Shown: positions 8,921 to 19,354 of the stretch, piece after piece | Numbering within the stretch: position 1 is the stretch's first letter | How the letters are laid out: each line of letters begins with the position of its first letter | NCBI RefSeq assembly: GCF_963677575.1 | Contig: NZ_OY782038.1 | Location: 2,917,501 to 2,981,500, forward strand | From: an uncultured Draconibacterium sp. | GTDB lineage: Bacteria; Bacteroidota; Bacteroidia; Bacteroidales; Prolixibacteraceae | Reading direction: 5' to 3' | DNA length: 64,000 nt | The notes under the pieces: generated by a model | The model's input: the letters and a program-made list of their open reading frames with translations, nothing else | Databases searched by the model: none | Told to the model about the DNA's origin: nothing | Program-made: the position numbers and the translations under genes

Positions 8921-9685
8921 ATGTTATTGGCAATCGACATAGGAAACACAAACATTGTTTTTGGTATTTACAAAGATGAAGAATGGGTGAACCACTGGCG
9001 CATTCAAACCGATCATCTGAAAACAGCCGACGAATACGAGGTTATTTTCCGGTCGCTGTTAACTGCAGGAAAGATCTGTCGCACCGAAATTTCGCGGATT
9101 ATTTTAAGCAGTGTGGTGCCTTCGCTTGTTCATCCGTTTCGCGAAATGCTTTCGGGATTATTCGACAATGCGTTAATCAACCACATTAATCCCGACATTT
9201 ACGATCGGCTGCCGATTAAAATTCTCAATCCATACGAAATTGGAGCCGACCTGGTGGCCAATGCCACGGCTACCTATCAGAAATATGGCAATAACACTAT
9301 GGTTATCGATTTTGGTACCGCGTTAACGTTCACCACCATCGGTAAAGATTCAGCAATTTTAGGCGTTGCCATTGCACCCGGTTTACGCACAGCCGTTGAC
9401 GCTCTTGCCGGAAAAACTGCACAATTGCCGCAAATTCATATTGCACCTCCGCCATCGGTTTTGGGAGAAAACACTATTCACGCCATTCAATCGGGAATTA
9501 TTTTCGGCTACACGGGATTGGTCGATTCAATGATAGAACGTACCGAAAAAGAATTGGGCGAATCGCTTAACGTTGTAGCCACCGGAGGGCTCAGTGCAGT
9601 AATTGCTCCGTTAACAAAAAAAGTTAAAGCCTGCGAGCCCATGCTCACGCTCGAAGGTCTCGTTCAGATCAATTCATTTATATAA
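8921..9685 (+). CDS. coaX: Type III pantothenate kinase
   Basis: Catalyses the first step of coenzyme A synthesis, ATP-dependent phosphorylation of pantothenate. The 254-aa product begins MLLAIDIGNTNIVFG, the ASKHA-fold phosphate loop with D6. It carries NPYEIGADLVANA with the catalytic-type D110 and VIDFGTALTFT (D130), all hallmarks of CoaX. Length matches the family. It has its own -7 element and lies 99 bases ahead of dxs. Confidence 0.95.
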   Translation: MLLAIDIGNTNIVFGIYKDEEWVNHWRIQTDHLKTADEYEVIFRSLLTAGKICRTEISRIILSSVVPSLVHPFREMLSGLFDNALINHINPDIYDRLPIKILNPYEIGADLVANATATYQKYGNNTMVIDFGTALTFTTIGKDSAILGVAIAPGLRTAVDALAGKTAQLPQIHIAPPPSVLGENTIHAIQSGIIFGYTGLVDSMIERTEKELGESLNVVATGGLSAVIAPLTKKVKACEPMLTLEGLVQINSFI

Positions 9686-9784
9686 CATCGAATATCTCAT
9701 ACTTTATTACAAGTAATTTTATTTCTTTTGCAGTGAACAAACTGTGGCAAAACAGTTGTTATTGTTTCAGTAATTTTTGGAAAA

Positions 9785-11704
9785 ATGGAAGACGCGAAGG
9801 GGAAGCTGCTTGAATCAATAAACAATCCCGACGATCTAAAAAAAATACCGGTTGAACAACTCGAAGAAATTTGTAGCGAGTTGCGCGATTATATTATCGA
9901 TGCGGTTTCAACCAATCCCGGGCACTTCGGAGCTAGCTTGGGCGTTGTAGAGCTAACTGTTGCTCTGCATTATGTTTACAACACACCTTACGATCAGTTG
10001 GTTTGGGACGTTGGTCACCAGGCCTACGGACATAAAATACTTACCGGACGAAGAAATAAATTCGATACCAACCGGAAATTTAAAGGACTTAGCGGATTCC
10101 CAAAACGCACCGAAAGCGAATACGATGCATTTGGTGTTGGACATTCATCAACTTCTATTTCTGCCGCATTAGGAATGGCCATTGCCTCCAGAATTAAAGG
10201 TGAAGAAAAACGCAAAGTGGTTGCCGTAATTGGCGATGGCGCTATGACCGGCGGAATGGCTTTTGAAGCGCTGAACAATGCCGGAGGCGAAAATGCTGAT
10301 ATCCTGGTAATTCTGAACGACAACAATATGGCCATCGACCCAAGTGTTGGTGGCTTGAATAAATACCTGCTTAACATCTCCAAGTCCGACACATACAACC
10401 GGATGAAACACGATGTTTGGGAAGGACTCGGAAAACTAGATGGATTCGGAAAGAAAACGCGTCGGTTTATTCAGAAAAACCAGCACGCACTAAAAAATAT
10501 GATACTGAAAGAGAACAACCTTTTTGAGGCGTTCAACTTCAGGTATTTTGGCCCCATTGATGGACATGATGTACAGTATTTAACCAAAGTATTGAATGAC
10601 CTGAAAGATATTTCGGGACCCAAAATCTTACATGTAATCACCCAAAAAGGTAAAGGTTTTAAACAAGCTGAACTGAATCAAACGAAATGGCACGCGCCGG
10701 GTATTTTCGACAAAGAAACCGGAGAAATCTACAAATGCGACTGCAATGTTGATAAAGCACCAAAATTCCAAAATGTGTTTGGAGACACTTTGGTTGAACT
10801 CGCAGAAAAAAACGATAAAATTGTTGGTATAACACCTGCAATGCCTACCGGCTGCTCTATGAATAAAATGATAGCACAAATGCCGGGTCGTGCTTTTGAT
10901 GTAGGAATTGCAGAACAGCACGCCGTTACCTTCTCGGCCGGACTTGCCGCACAAGGCATGGTCCCTTTTTGTAATATCTACTCAACATTTATGCAGCGCG
11001 CCTACGATCAGGTGATACACGATGTTGCTATCCAGAATCTACCCGTAATTTTCTGTCTCGACCGCGGCGGATTAGTGGGAGAAGACGGGCCTACGCATCA
11101 TGGCGTTTTTGATATTGCTTATATGCGTTCGGTTCCGAATATGATCGTGTCTGCACCAATGGACGAAATAGAGCTGCGCAACCTGATGTACACTGCACAG
11201 CTCGAGGATATTAATCAGCCATTTTCAATCCGGTACCCACGTGGTTGCGGAATAATTGCCGACTGGCAAAAGGAATTTGAGAAAATTGAAATTGGTAAAG
11301 GCCGAAAACTAACCGATGGCAGCGATATTGCTTTGCTGTCGATAGGAAAAACCGGAATCTTTGCGCAGCGTGCAGTAAAAATCCTGGCCAAAAGCGATAT
11401 TTCGGCGGCCCACTACGATATGCGTTTCGTAAAACCGCTCGATACCGAAATGTTGACCGTAATAATGCAGCAATTCGACAAGGTTATAACCATCGAAGAC
11501 GGCAGCATTCAGGGTGGATTTGGAAGTGCAATTCTCGAATTTATGGCAAAAAATGGGTTCACCAATAAAATCAAAATCCTGGGAATACCTGACAAGTTTA
11601 TCGAACATGGAACACCCGAAGAATTATATCAGGAATGTGGCATTGATACAAAAGGTATTGTACTAAGCGTAAGAGAATTAGTTAGTAAAACGAAAATCGT
11701 TTAA
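9785..11704 (+). CDS. dxs: 1-deoxy-D-xylulose-5-phosphate synthase
   Basis: The thiamine-diphosphate enzyme that condenses pyruvate and glyceraldehyde-3-phosphate at the entry to the MEP isoprenoid pathway. At 639 aa it is full length. Visible motifs include WDVGHQAYGHKILTGR (about 74-89), the ThDP/Mg motif GDGAMTGG at 150-157, an LNDNNMAI segment, a transketolase pyrimidine-binding domain with DVGIAEQHAVTFSAGLA, and a C-terminal domain ending near FIEHGTPEELY. ispD of the same pathway is at 43583 in this window. Confidence 0.97.
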   Translation: MEDAKGKLLESINNPDDLKKIPVEQLEEICSELRDYIIDAVSTNPGHFGASLGVVELTVALHYVYNTPYDQLVWDVGHQAYGHKILTGRRNKFDTNRKFKGLSGFPKRTESEYDAFGVGHSSTSISAALGMAIASRIKGEEKRKVVAVIGDGAMTGGMAFEALNNAGGENADILVILNDNNMAIDPSVGGLNKYLLNISKSDTYNRMKHDVWEGLGKLDGFGKKTRRFIQKNQHALKNMILKENNLFEAFNFRYFGPIDGHDVQYLTKVLNDLKDISGPKILHVITQKGKGFKQAELNQTKWHAPGIFDKETGEIYKCDCNVDKAPKFQNVFGDTLVELAEKNDKIVGITPAMPTGCSMNKMIAQMPGRAFDVGIAEQHAVTFSAGLAAQGMVPFCNIYSTFMQRAYDQVIHDVAIQNLPVIFCLDRGGLVGEDGPTHHGVFDIAYMRSVPNMIVSAPMDEIELRNLMYTAQLEDINQPFSIRYPRGCGIIADWQKEFEKIEIGKGRKLTDGSDIALLSIGKTGIFAQRAVKILAKSDISAAHYDMRFVKPLDTEMLTVIMQQFDKVITIEDGSIQGGFGSAILEFMAKNGFTNKIKILGIPDKFIEHGTPEELYQECGIDTKGIVLSVRELVSKTKIV

Positions 11705-11829
11705 ACATTAAATACTCCTACATTCTAATATTCCCATATTCGAACACTCCGATGTTTAGCCATTCAGTTATCGATATAATATTTTTATCTTTAAGTCGTT
11801 CTGAAGAGTGTACTTAAAAACCATTTGCA

Positions 11830-13011
11830 TTGGACATCTATCTTAAACGACGACGGGGGAAAATTTTACTGCTTCTTATTGCTGTTCTTATCGGAGTGGC
11901 ATCGATGCTGTACACCAATTGGCTCACCAAAAAGATGGCCAATGAAGAACGTAACAAAGTTGAAATTTGGGCCGAAGCCATAAAAGGAATTAATGATGCT
12001 GGAATAAATATAACCTCACCGGAACTGAGCCAATTACAAACTCGCTACCTCCAGTTTTTAAATATGGTTAGCGAAAAAAACACAACTATTCCCATCCTGA
12101 TTTTAAATCCTGACGGAACTTTTAATACCGACCGAAACATTACTTATCGCGAAGACAGAAAAGAAGAGGTACTGCAACACGAGCTGGAAAAAATGAAGGA
12201 TTATGCCGCCCCGATTCCAATTGATTTAGGCGACGGATACGAGCTGAAGTTGTACTACCGCGAATCGAGCATCTTGCGAAACCTGCGATTGTACCCCATT
12301 ATCCAATTGATTGTTATTGTGATATTTATTCTGGTTGCCTATTTTGCGTTTCTGGCTACCAACCGCGCCGAGCAAAACCAGGTATGGGTGGGCATGTCGA
12401 AGGAAACAGCGCACCAACTCGGCACTCCTATTTCTTCGCTGATGGCATGGATCGAACTGCTAAAATTAAAAGATGTTGATCCTAATTTGATCAAAGAACT
12501 GGAACAAGATACTTCGCGGCTGGAACGAATTACCGAACGCTTTTCTAAAATCGGATCGAAACCGGAGCTGCTCCGGGTTAACCTCATCGAAGTATTAAAT
12601 TCGGCCGTTTCGTACCTGAAGCGACGCTCGTCGGACAAGGTAAAATTTGAGCTGAATTACGACACCAATGGCTACATTGAAACGCCTTTAAACGGAGCTC
12701 TGTTCTCCTGGGTAATCGAGAATTTGTGCAAAAATGCCATCGATGCTATGGGCAACAACGGCACCATCACCATCAATGTAAAAGAAAAAGAAAAGCAGAT
12801 AAATATCGACCTCACCGATACCGGATGTGGCATCTCTAAAAACCACCAGAAATCGATTTTCCATCCCGGTTTCTCAACCAAAAAACGAGGATGGGGATTA
12901 GGACTGTCTTTGGCCAAACGAATTGTTGAAATTTACCATAATGGTAAAATTTTCATTAAAACATCGGAGCTCGGAAAAGGTACAACGTTTAGAATAATTC
13001 TGAACAAATAA
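11830..13011 (+). CDS. Membrane-bound sensor histidine kinase
   Basis: The 393-aa kinase starts at a TTG. The frame is closed by a stop at 11815-11817 and the first in-frame ATG would remove the first membrane helix, so TTG is preferred. Helices at about 11-30 and 156-176 bracket a periplasmic region of roughly 125 residues with no recognised sensor fold. The dimerisation/phosphoacceptor box KETAHQLGTP has H195. The ATPase domain follows with the N box ENLCKNAIDAMG (N302), a DTGCGI G1 box and a WGLGLSLAKRIVEIY G2 box. No response regulator gene adjoins it, so it is an orphan by position. Confidence 0.9.
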   Translation: MDIYLKRRRGKILLLLIAVLIGVASMLYTNWLTKKMANEERNKVEIWAEAIKGINDAGINITSPELSQLQTRYLQFLNMVSEKNTTIPILILNPDGTFNTDRNITYREDRKEEVLQHELEKMKDYAAPIPIDLGDGYELKLYYRESSILRNLRLYPIIQLIVIVIFILVAYFAFLATNRAEQNQVWVGMSKETAHQLGTPISSLMAWIELLKLKDVDPNLIKELEQDTSRLERITERFSKIGSKPELLRVNLIEVLNSAVSYLKRRSSDKVKFELNYDTNGYIETPLNGALFSWVIENLCKNAIDAMGNNGTITINVKEKEKQINIDLTDTGCGISKNHQKSIFHPGFSTKKRGWGLGLSLAKRIVEIYHNGKIFIKTSELGKGTTFRIILNK

Positions 13012-13348
13012 CCTCGTACTATATTTTTCCAACCTCAAAAACAGCACATATTTAACTGTCGCCCAATCAATTAATTGCACCAACTAATTGTAAGTTTAAC
13101 AATATACATCTGTTCCGGTCTATTCTTTTCTATTTTGATCTAGGAATTTTAACAAATTTTATATAACATTGCCCCATTATTGTATGATTAACAATAAGGC
13201 AATTAAACTAAAACTATCAAATATGAACAGATCAAAAATCGACTCTTCTAAGGTGTCTTATGGGGATATCCCACCCGAAAATCTTCACGATTCTATCAAA
13301 TAAAAATTTCAGGTCTTTTTACTCAATAAATAATCAAATAATTAATCT
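13012..13348. other. Leader region upstream of susC
   Basis: These 337 bases should contain the promoter and leader of the SusCD operon. I find no exact TAnnTTTG; TAACATTG near 13164-13171 is one base off. The region also holds a 26-codon reading frame (13223-13303), described separately, and a GGGATATCCC palindrome within it. Confidence 0.4.
13223..13303 (+). CDS. Possible 26-residue leader peptide upstream of susC
   Basis: An ATG at 13223 opens a 26-codon frame that begins MNRSKIDSSK and ends ENLHDSIK, with its stop 45 bases before the SusC start. It is hydrophilic with no signal peptide. Support is weak: only position, an ATG start and an intact frame. It could equally be chance coding within a regulatory leader. 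Confidence 0.2.
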   Translation: MNRSKIDSSKVSYGDIPPENLHDSIK

Positions 13349-16300
13349 ATGAGAAAAATGAAAGTTAGCAGAAAATTCTTATGGAATTTTTCTAAGTTAA
13401 AAATCATGCTGGCTTTTGGGCTAAGTATGGTGTTAATGCTGTCGGCAAGTTTGCATGCCAACGCTGAAAAAGCAGATGGTCAGCAAAAGAAGACAGTTTC
13501 AGGAACAGTGGTTGATGCTGAGGACAATGTGCCGGTAATTGGCGCTACTGTCAGTGTTCAGGGTACAACAAATGGTACTGTAACAAACATTGATGGAGAA
13601 TTTTCGCTTAGCGTTAATCCAACCGACGTGCTTGTGTTCTCGTTTATCGGTTACAAAACTCAAACTATTCCGGTAGGAGATCAAACAACTTTTAACGTTA
13701 CTCTTCAACAAGATGTAACCGACCTTGACGAAGTAGTTGTTGTAGGTTATGGTGTACAAAAGAAAAAGCTTGTTACCGGTGCCACAGTTCAGGTGGATGG
13801 AGACAATCTTCAGAAAATGAACACCACCAGTGCTCTGGGTGCTTTACAAACCCAAAGTCCGGGTGTTAACATCACACAAGTTTCTGGTCAGCCAGGAGAC
13901 GGGTTTAAAGTTACCATTCGTGGTTTAGGTACTGTTGGTAATGCATCTCCTCTTTATGTAATCGATGGGGTTGCAGGGGGCGACATTAACTCGTTAAACC
14001 CATCAGACATCGAGTCTGTTGATGTATTAAAAGATGCCGCTTCGGCAGCTATCTATGGTGCTCGTGCTGCAAACGGTGTAATTCTTGTTACTACTAAAAA
14101 AGGTACAAAAGGCAAAATGCGCATTAGTTACGATGGCTATTATGGTGTTCAATACTTAGCAAAAATGCCATCTATATTAAATGCACAAGAATCGATTGCA
14201 ATGAGCAACGAAATTCGTTTTAATGAAGGACGTAATTTCCAAGACTGGGAAGGTTTGTTGCCTCCCGATCTGTACAGCTCCATAACTGATGGTTCATGGG
14301 AAGGAACAAACTGGCTGGAAGAATCGTACAACGAAGCAGCTCCTACTCAAAACCACGCCATTAATCTATATGGAGGTAACGATCAATCAGTATTCTCAAT
14401 TGGGTTCTCATATTCAGCACAAGAAGGTATTTTAGGAAAACCAGTACAATCGGATTACGAAAGATATACTGCACGTATTAACTCCGACCATGTTTTATTT
14501 GAAAAAGGCGGAATGGACATTATTAAAATTGGAGAAACACTGAATTTTAATACCAATACAAGATCGGGAATTGCAACCGGTAATATATATTGGAACTCTA
14601 TTTACGATTTATTAGTTGCTACTCCGTTATTACCAGCTTACGATAACGAAGGAAACTTTTATGACTACTATGACAAACAAGACAACGATTGGAATCTTGA
14701 CGGAAACGCAGGAAACCCACTGGCTCAAATGGCAATGTCATCAAGAGGGCTAAACGAATCTGTTAATTACGGCTTGCAAACCAGCGCTTATTTAGAAATT
14801 CAACCAATTAAGAATCTGATTATCAAATCACAGTTTGGCTACAAAATGAGTGCATCGCGTTACCGTTCTTACGATGCTATTCGCCGTTTATCAAATACTG
14901 TAAATGTTACTATGGATGCAGTTAGCCAAAGTGGTAGTTCGGGGCACAATATTACATTAGACAATACCATTGCCTACTCTTTTGACATTGACGAAACACA
15001 CGAATTTAGCGCAGTTATTGGTCAATCAATAGAGAAATGGGGAATGGGAGCAAACATCAGCTCTGGTGGTAGTAACACCATTTTCCCAGGACTATTTGAT
15101 TATGCCTGGGTAGACAACTCAAAACCAACAGAATTATCACAACGAAGTGCCGGTGGTAGCCCTTGGGGCGAAGGAGGATTGGCTTCATTCTTTGGTAGAA
15201 TAAATTATAATTTTAACGAAACTTATTTATTCTCGGCAGTTATGCGTGCCGACGGATCTTCAAACTTTTCGAAAGGAAACCGCTGGGGCTATTTCCCATC
15301 AGTATCAGCAGGTTGGGTAATGACCAACGAAAACTTTTTGGAAACTACGTCTAACTGGTTAGACTTCTTTAAACTTCGTGCAAGTTGGGGACAAAATGGT
15401 AACTCATCGATAGCTAATTTCCAATACCTTTCTACAATTTCGTTTGACGAAAGCAATGGTTATTACTTCGCTTCCGACAAAAAAACGCAAACTGTTGGTG
15501 GTTATGCCGATATTCTTGCCAACCCCGATGTTACCTGGGAAACATCTGAACAGTTAAACATTGGTTTTGATGCACGTTTCTTAAACTCTCGTTTAGGGCT
15601 TACTTTCGACTGGTATACCAAAACTACAAAAGACTGGTTAGTAACCGCTCCTATTTCTGCTGTTTGGGGTTTAAATCCACCATCAGTAAACGGAGGAGAT
15701 GTTGAAAATAAAGGTATTGAAATTGCATTTACATGGAACGACAACATTGGCGATTTTAATTACAACATTGGTGTTAACATGTCGCACAACAAAAACGAAG
15801 TTACCCATATTGCAAATGCCGAAGGTATTATCCATGGTAATATAAACGTACTTGCTCAAGGAACCAGCGAAATGTACCGTGCCCAGGAAGGTTATCCTAT
15901 CGGATATTTTTATGGATACAAAACTGACGGAGTATTCCAAAACTGGGAACAAGTAGAGAGCACTGACGCAAGATATGCCGGAGCAGAACCTGGTGATCTA
16001 ATTTTTGTGGACACAAACAACGATGGAGAGATCACTGAAGACGACAGGACAATGATTGGTAATCCACACCCCGATTATATTATGGGATTAAACATCAACA
16101 TGTCGTACAAAGGACTTGATTTTGCAGTTAACGGGGTTGGTGCTTTCGGCCACCAAATTGCTTTATACGATCGTTATACAACAAAAATTTTCGACAGATG
16201 GACAGGAGAAGGTACCTCTAATACCATGCCTCGCTTAACATCAACAAGCCATACTAACTGGCAAAATATCTCGGAAATGTATTTTGAAGACGGCGACTAT

Positions 16301-16555
16301 TTTAAAGTTAAAAACATTACGATAGGATACGATTTTAAAACTATCTTACCGAATGTTCCTTTAGAACAAATGAGATTATATTTCTCGGCTCAAAACCTAA
16401 TTACCTTTACTAATTATTCAGGTATGGATCCTGAAGTTGGTTATGGTTACGATGGAGGAAATAATGACGGACACGAAAACTGGTCATCAGGAATTGATCT
16501 GGGATATTATCCAAGTCCTAGAACATTAATGGTTGGTGTAAATCTTAAATTTTAG
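13349..16555 (+). CDS. SusC/RagA-type TonB-linked outer-membrane transporter
   Basis: The 1068-aa product has a basic N-terminus and signal peptide (cleavage likely near LHANAEK, about 40). A carboxypeptidase-regulatory-like beta domain (about 48-120, GTVVDAEDNVPVIGATV) follows, then a TonB-box-like DLDEVVVVGYG, then the plug domain with SPLYVIDG and GARAANGVILVTTKKG, and a long beta-barrel ending LMVGVNLKF. Such proteins form the barrel of a lidded importer together with the SusD lipoprotein encoded 12 bases downstream. The substrate cannot be read from the sequence. No glycoside hydrolase, peptidase or sulfatase is nearby, so this is not a classical polysaccharide locus. Confidence 0.95.
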   Translation: MRKMKVSRKFLWNFSKLKIMLAFGLSMVLMLSASLHANAEKADGQQKKTVSGTVVDAEDNVPVIGATVSVQGTTNGTVTNIDGEFSLSVNPTDVLVFSFIGYKTQTIPVGDQTTFNVTLQQDVTDLDEVVVVGYGVQKKKLVTGATVQVDGDNLQKMNTTSALGALQTQSPGVNITQVSGQPGDGFKVTIRGLGTVGNASPLYVIDGVAGGDINSLNPSDIESVDVLKDAASAAIYGARAANGVILVTTKKGTKGKMRISYDGYYGVQYLAKMPSILNAQESIAMSNEIRFNEGRNFQDWEGLLPPDLYSSITDGSWEGTNWLEESYNEAAPTQNHAINLYGGNDQSVFSIGFSYSAQEGILGKPVQSDYERYTARINSDHVLFEKGGMDIIKIGETLNFNTNTRSGIATGNIYWNSIYDLLVATPLLPAYDNEGNFYDYYDKQDNDWNLDGNAGNPLAQMAMSSRGLNESVNYGLQTSAYLEIQPIKNLIIKSQFGYKMSASRYRSYDAIRRLSNTVNVTMDAVSQSGSSGHNITLDNTIAYSFDIDETHEFSAVIGQSIEKWGMGANISSGGSNTIFPGLFDYAWVDNSKPTELSQRSAGGSPWGEGGLASFFGRINYNFNETYLFSAVMRADGSSNFSKGNRWGYFPSVSAGWVMTNENFLETTSNWLDFFKLRASWGQNGNSSIANFQYLSTISFDESNGYYFASDKKTQTVGGYADILANPDVTWETSEQLNIGFDARFLNSRLGLTFDWYTKTTKDWLVTAPISAVWGLNPPSVNGGDVENKGIEIAFTWNDNIGDFNYNIGVNMSHNKNEVTHIANAEGIIHGNINVLAQGTSEMYRAQEGYPIGYFYGYKTDGVFQNWEQVESTDARYAGAEPGDLIFVDTNNDGEITEDDRTMIGNPHPDYIMGLNINMSYKGLDFAVNGVGAFGHQIALYDRYTTKIFDRWTGEGTSNTMPRLTSTSHTNWQNISEMYFEDGDYFKVKNITIGYDFKTILPNVPLEQMRLYFSAQNLITFTNYSGMDPEVGYGYDGGNNDGHENWSSGIDLGYYPSPRTLMVGVNLKF

Positions 16556-16567
16556 GAGAAGTAGATC

Positions 16568-18325
16568 ATGAAAAATATATTATTACTAATAATTATAGCT
16601 TTTGCCTTTGCTAGTTGCGAAGACTTCTTAGACACAGAAAGCTACACAAAAAAGAATACAGGGAACTACCCTCAAAGTGCCGATGATGCCATTCAGATGG
16701 TAACTGGTGTTTATGCAACACTAAATACCCCATTGGCAAACGTACAAAACACCTATTTATATGCGGCAGAATTAGCCTCAGACGACCGTTTTGGTGGTGG
16801 TGGCGAAAACGATAAAGGAATGCAGGTACTCGATCACCTGTTATACACTGACATGAATCGTTTTCAAACTTTCTGGACCGACAGATACTCAGGAATTAGC
16901 AGAGCAACAATGGCGCTGGCTAATTTAGATAAAGTTGAAGATGAAGAAATGAGAAACCAATTGATGGGTGAAACTTATTTCTTAAGAGCCTTCTTTTATT
17001 TTGAACTGGCTCAGTTGTTCGAAAGAGTACCATTAATCACCGAAATTCCGCAAACAGTTAGCGAAGCAGGTGAATATCCGGCACAAGCAGAACCTGAAGA
17101 AATCTATGCTTCTATTGCTTCTGATTTAAAAAATGCAATAGATATAATGCCTTCGTACGATTGGCAAAATATAATTTCAGGCGAAGGACATGCCAGTAAA
17201 TGGGCTGCCGAAGCCTTAATGGCAAGAGTTTTCTTATTTTACACTGGTTTCTACAACAGTGAAACGCTTCCTCTTATGGATGAGAATATGGAGGTAACCG
17301 GCAGTATATCAAAATCAGAAGTTGTAACCTGGTTAGACGACTGTATTGCGAACAGCGGACATGATCTTGTTAACGATTTCCGTAGTTTGTGGCCTTATTC
17401 CAATTCTGTATCTAAACGCGATTATGATTATGTTTCGGATGCACCTGAATGGGTTCGCGATGGAAATAACCCTGAACAGATTTTTTCAATAAAATGTTCT
17501 CACCTGGCGAGCTGGAGTACTACTATAGGTTATTCTAACCAATATATGTTGCACTTTGCTATTCGTAGCACTGGTAATGCTGATCAGTATAAAAACTTAT
17601 TCCCATTTGGTCAAGGTTGGGGAGCGGGTCCTGTAAGCCCAAAACTATGGAACGAATGGGAAACTGCCGAACCTGACGATCCTCGTCGCGAAGCTTCTAT
17701 TTTAGATGTTTCAACAACACCAAACTACGAATTTGGTGGCGACAATCAAATGGAAGAATCTGGATACTGGGCTAAAAAAATGATTGCTACTACTGCAGCA
17801 AAAACATACGACTCTGAAGGTAACATCGATGAGTATTATAACAGCTTTACTTCAACAACCGATTATTACGGAGATGGGGAGTCTGACGATTTCCAACTGG
17901 CCCACGAAGTTGATGTAAATGTTATTCGTTTTTCCGACGTACTTCTTATGCAATCGGAATTATCGGAAACTGCTGAAGCAATGAACAGAGTTAGAGCTCG
18001 TGTCGGCCTTGATGATGTTCCTTTCTCAGAGACTGCCATCAGAAACGAACGTCGTTGGGAGTTAGCTTTCGAAGGAACCCGTTGGAGCGATATCAGAAGA
18101 TGGGGCATCGCCTCTGAGGCATTAACAGAGCAACTCGGATCTCCAATATATAACCTTGGTATTGCTACAACGATGAAAGATCAGGGAGCAGGTTATGAAG
18201 CCCGTTATAATACAACCAGAGGTTTTATGGCTATTCCACAGTCTGAAATTGACCTTTCTAATGGAGTTCTTCAACAAAATGATGGCTGGGATGCTTCTGC
18301 TGTTTTTGTGAGTTGGAATGAATAG
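16568..18325 (+). CDS. SusD/RagB-type surface lipoprotein
   Basis: At 585 aa with a lipoprotein signal (lipobox Cys at 17 in FASCEDF), this is the extracellular lid and ligand-binding partner of the SusC protein just upstream. The LDTESYTKKN start, the ETYFLRAFFYFEL helix and the C-terminal AFEGTRWSDIRRWG segment are all typical of the SusD family. An aromatic-rich and acidic central region is present, but ligand contacts cannot be assigned. Co-transcription with susC is implied by the 12-base gap. Confidence 0.95.
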   Translation: MKNILLLIIIAFAFASCEDFLDTESYTKKNTGNYPQSADDAIQMVTGVYATLNTPLANVQNTYLYAAELASDDRFGGGGENDKGMQVLDHLLYTDMNRFQTFWTDRYSGISRATMALANLDKVEDEEMRNQLMGETYFLRAFFYFELAQLFERVPLITEIPQTVSEAGEYPAQAEPEEIYASIASDLKNAIDIMPSYDWQNIISGEGHASKWAAEALMARVFLFYTGFYNSETLPLMDENMEVTGSISKSEVVTWLDDCIANSGHDLVNDFRSLWPYSNSVSKRDYDYVSDAPEWVRDGNNPEQIFSIKCSHLASWSTTIGYSNQYMLHFAIRSTGNADQYKNLFPFGQGWGAGPVSPKLWNEWETAEPDDPRREASILDVSTTPNYEFGGDNQMEESGYWAKKMIATTAAKTYDSEGNIDEYYNSFTSTTDYYGDGESDDFQLAHEVDVNVIRFSDVLLMQSELSETAEAMNRVRARVGLDDVPFSETAIRNERRWELAFEGTRWSDIRRWGIASEALTEQLGSPIYNLGIATTMKDQGAGYEARYNTTRGFMAIPQSEIDLSNGVLQQNDGWDASAVFVSWNE

Positions 18326-18362
18326 AATTGTTAACTATTTATAAATTAATAATTTGAATATT

Positions 18363-19196
18363 ATGCTTAATAAACTTATATATTTAATAGCGATTGCAGC
18401 AGTATTATTTACTGCTTGCGATCCTATCGAGGACAGAGATGTGATGTCTGGCGCAATTACTGCCGACGATCTTGATATTTCTGCTGTACCTCAGATTATC
18501 GATGGAAAAAACTCCAACTTTATCGACTTAAACAGTGATGGAGTAGGCTGTTTAACTTCGTGGAACTATGGAAATGGTGTAACCACCGAAACCAAAACAA
18601 CAGTTCAAATGGTTCTTGATGGAACACAGGATATTGTATTTACCGGACTTAACGGCGATGGTTCTCAAATTACAAAAACCATAACTATACAGATTGATAC
18701 CCTTATTGATGTTCCTGAAGAATGGGCACTACTGTGTGGAACTGGCGAAAAAAGCTGGGTTTGGGATGATACCGATGGTCAAGCCGTTTGGGGCAATGGT
18801 GGTTATCTTGGGTGTACATCTCCTTGCTGGTACACTGTTCCTGTAGGTGATATGGACGCACAAGCTGCTGGAGAAGGCTTGAACTCAGAATTAGTATTTT
18901 CTGTCTCAGGTTCTTCATTAACAAAAGTTTACTCTGATGGTAGCTCAGAAACTGGTACATTTACATTCGACATGAGCAAAACTACTAGCTATGAAGGCGG
19001 AGGACTATGGGCAAAAGGAAAACTTACTACCCAAAACATTACAGTACTTGCAGGTTTCCAATCAAATTTTGGTGGAGCTCCTATTTACGAGTACGACATC
19101 CTTCGTCTGGATGAAGACAAATTATACCTGGGATGGCCGGAACCCGGTGTTGGTGCTTGGGGTGCAGCCTGGTTCTGGATGTTCAAAAAGAAATAA
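18363..19196 (+). CDS. Third lipoprotein of the SusCD operon, PKD-like N-terminus
   Basis: From the ATG at 18363 the protein is 277 aa; an upstream TTG in frame is less likely. A lipobox ends at Cys 19 (FTACDP). The N-terminal ~120 residues look like an Ig/PKD-type beta domain. The rest contains GTGEKSWVWDDTDG and many Trp/Gly turns, ending WGAAWFWMFKKK, which fits a surface ligand-binding protein in the SusE/F or SGBP position. I do not recognise a named family for the C-terminal part. A strong terminator follows 18 bases after the stop. Confidence 0.75.
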   Translation: MLNKLIYLIAIAAVLFTACDPIEDRDVMSGAITADDLDISAVPQIIDGKNSNFIDLNSDGVGCLTSWNYGNGVTTETKTTVQMVLDGTQDIVFTGLNGDGSQITKTITIQIDTLIDVPEEWALLCGTGEKSWVWDDTDGQAVWGNGGYLGCTSPCWYTVPVGDMDAQAAGEGLNSELVFSVSGSSLTKVYSDGSSETGTFTFDMSKTTSYEGGGLWAKGKLTTQNITVLAGFQSNFGGAPIYEYDILRLDEDKLYLGWPEPGVGAWGAAWFWMFKKK

Positions 19197-19214
19197 TTTA
19201 CATTTCAGATACTT

Positions 19215-19250
19215 AAAAAGAGGGCTGGAATTTCTGCCCTCTTTTTTTAT
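19215..19250 (+). terminator. Rho-independent terminator of the SusCD operon
   Basis: AAAAAGAGGGC (19215-19225) pairs perfectly with GCCCTCTTTTT (19236-19246) around a 10-base loop, with the T-run inside and after the 3' arm. It separates the SusCD operon from the DUF4369/DUF6057 operon. Confidence 0.9.
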
Positions 19251-19354
19251 TTTTATTGGCTTAAACAAGCAGAATAAACCTTTTCATAATTAAGCGATTT
19301 GACACATAAATTGCCGTTGAAAATAAAAAACACTAACGATAGGAACTAAAGGAT

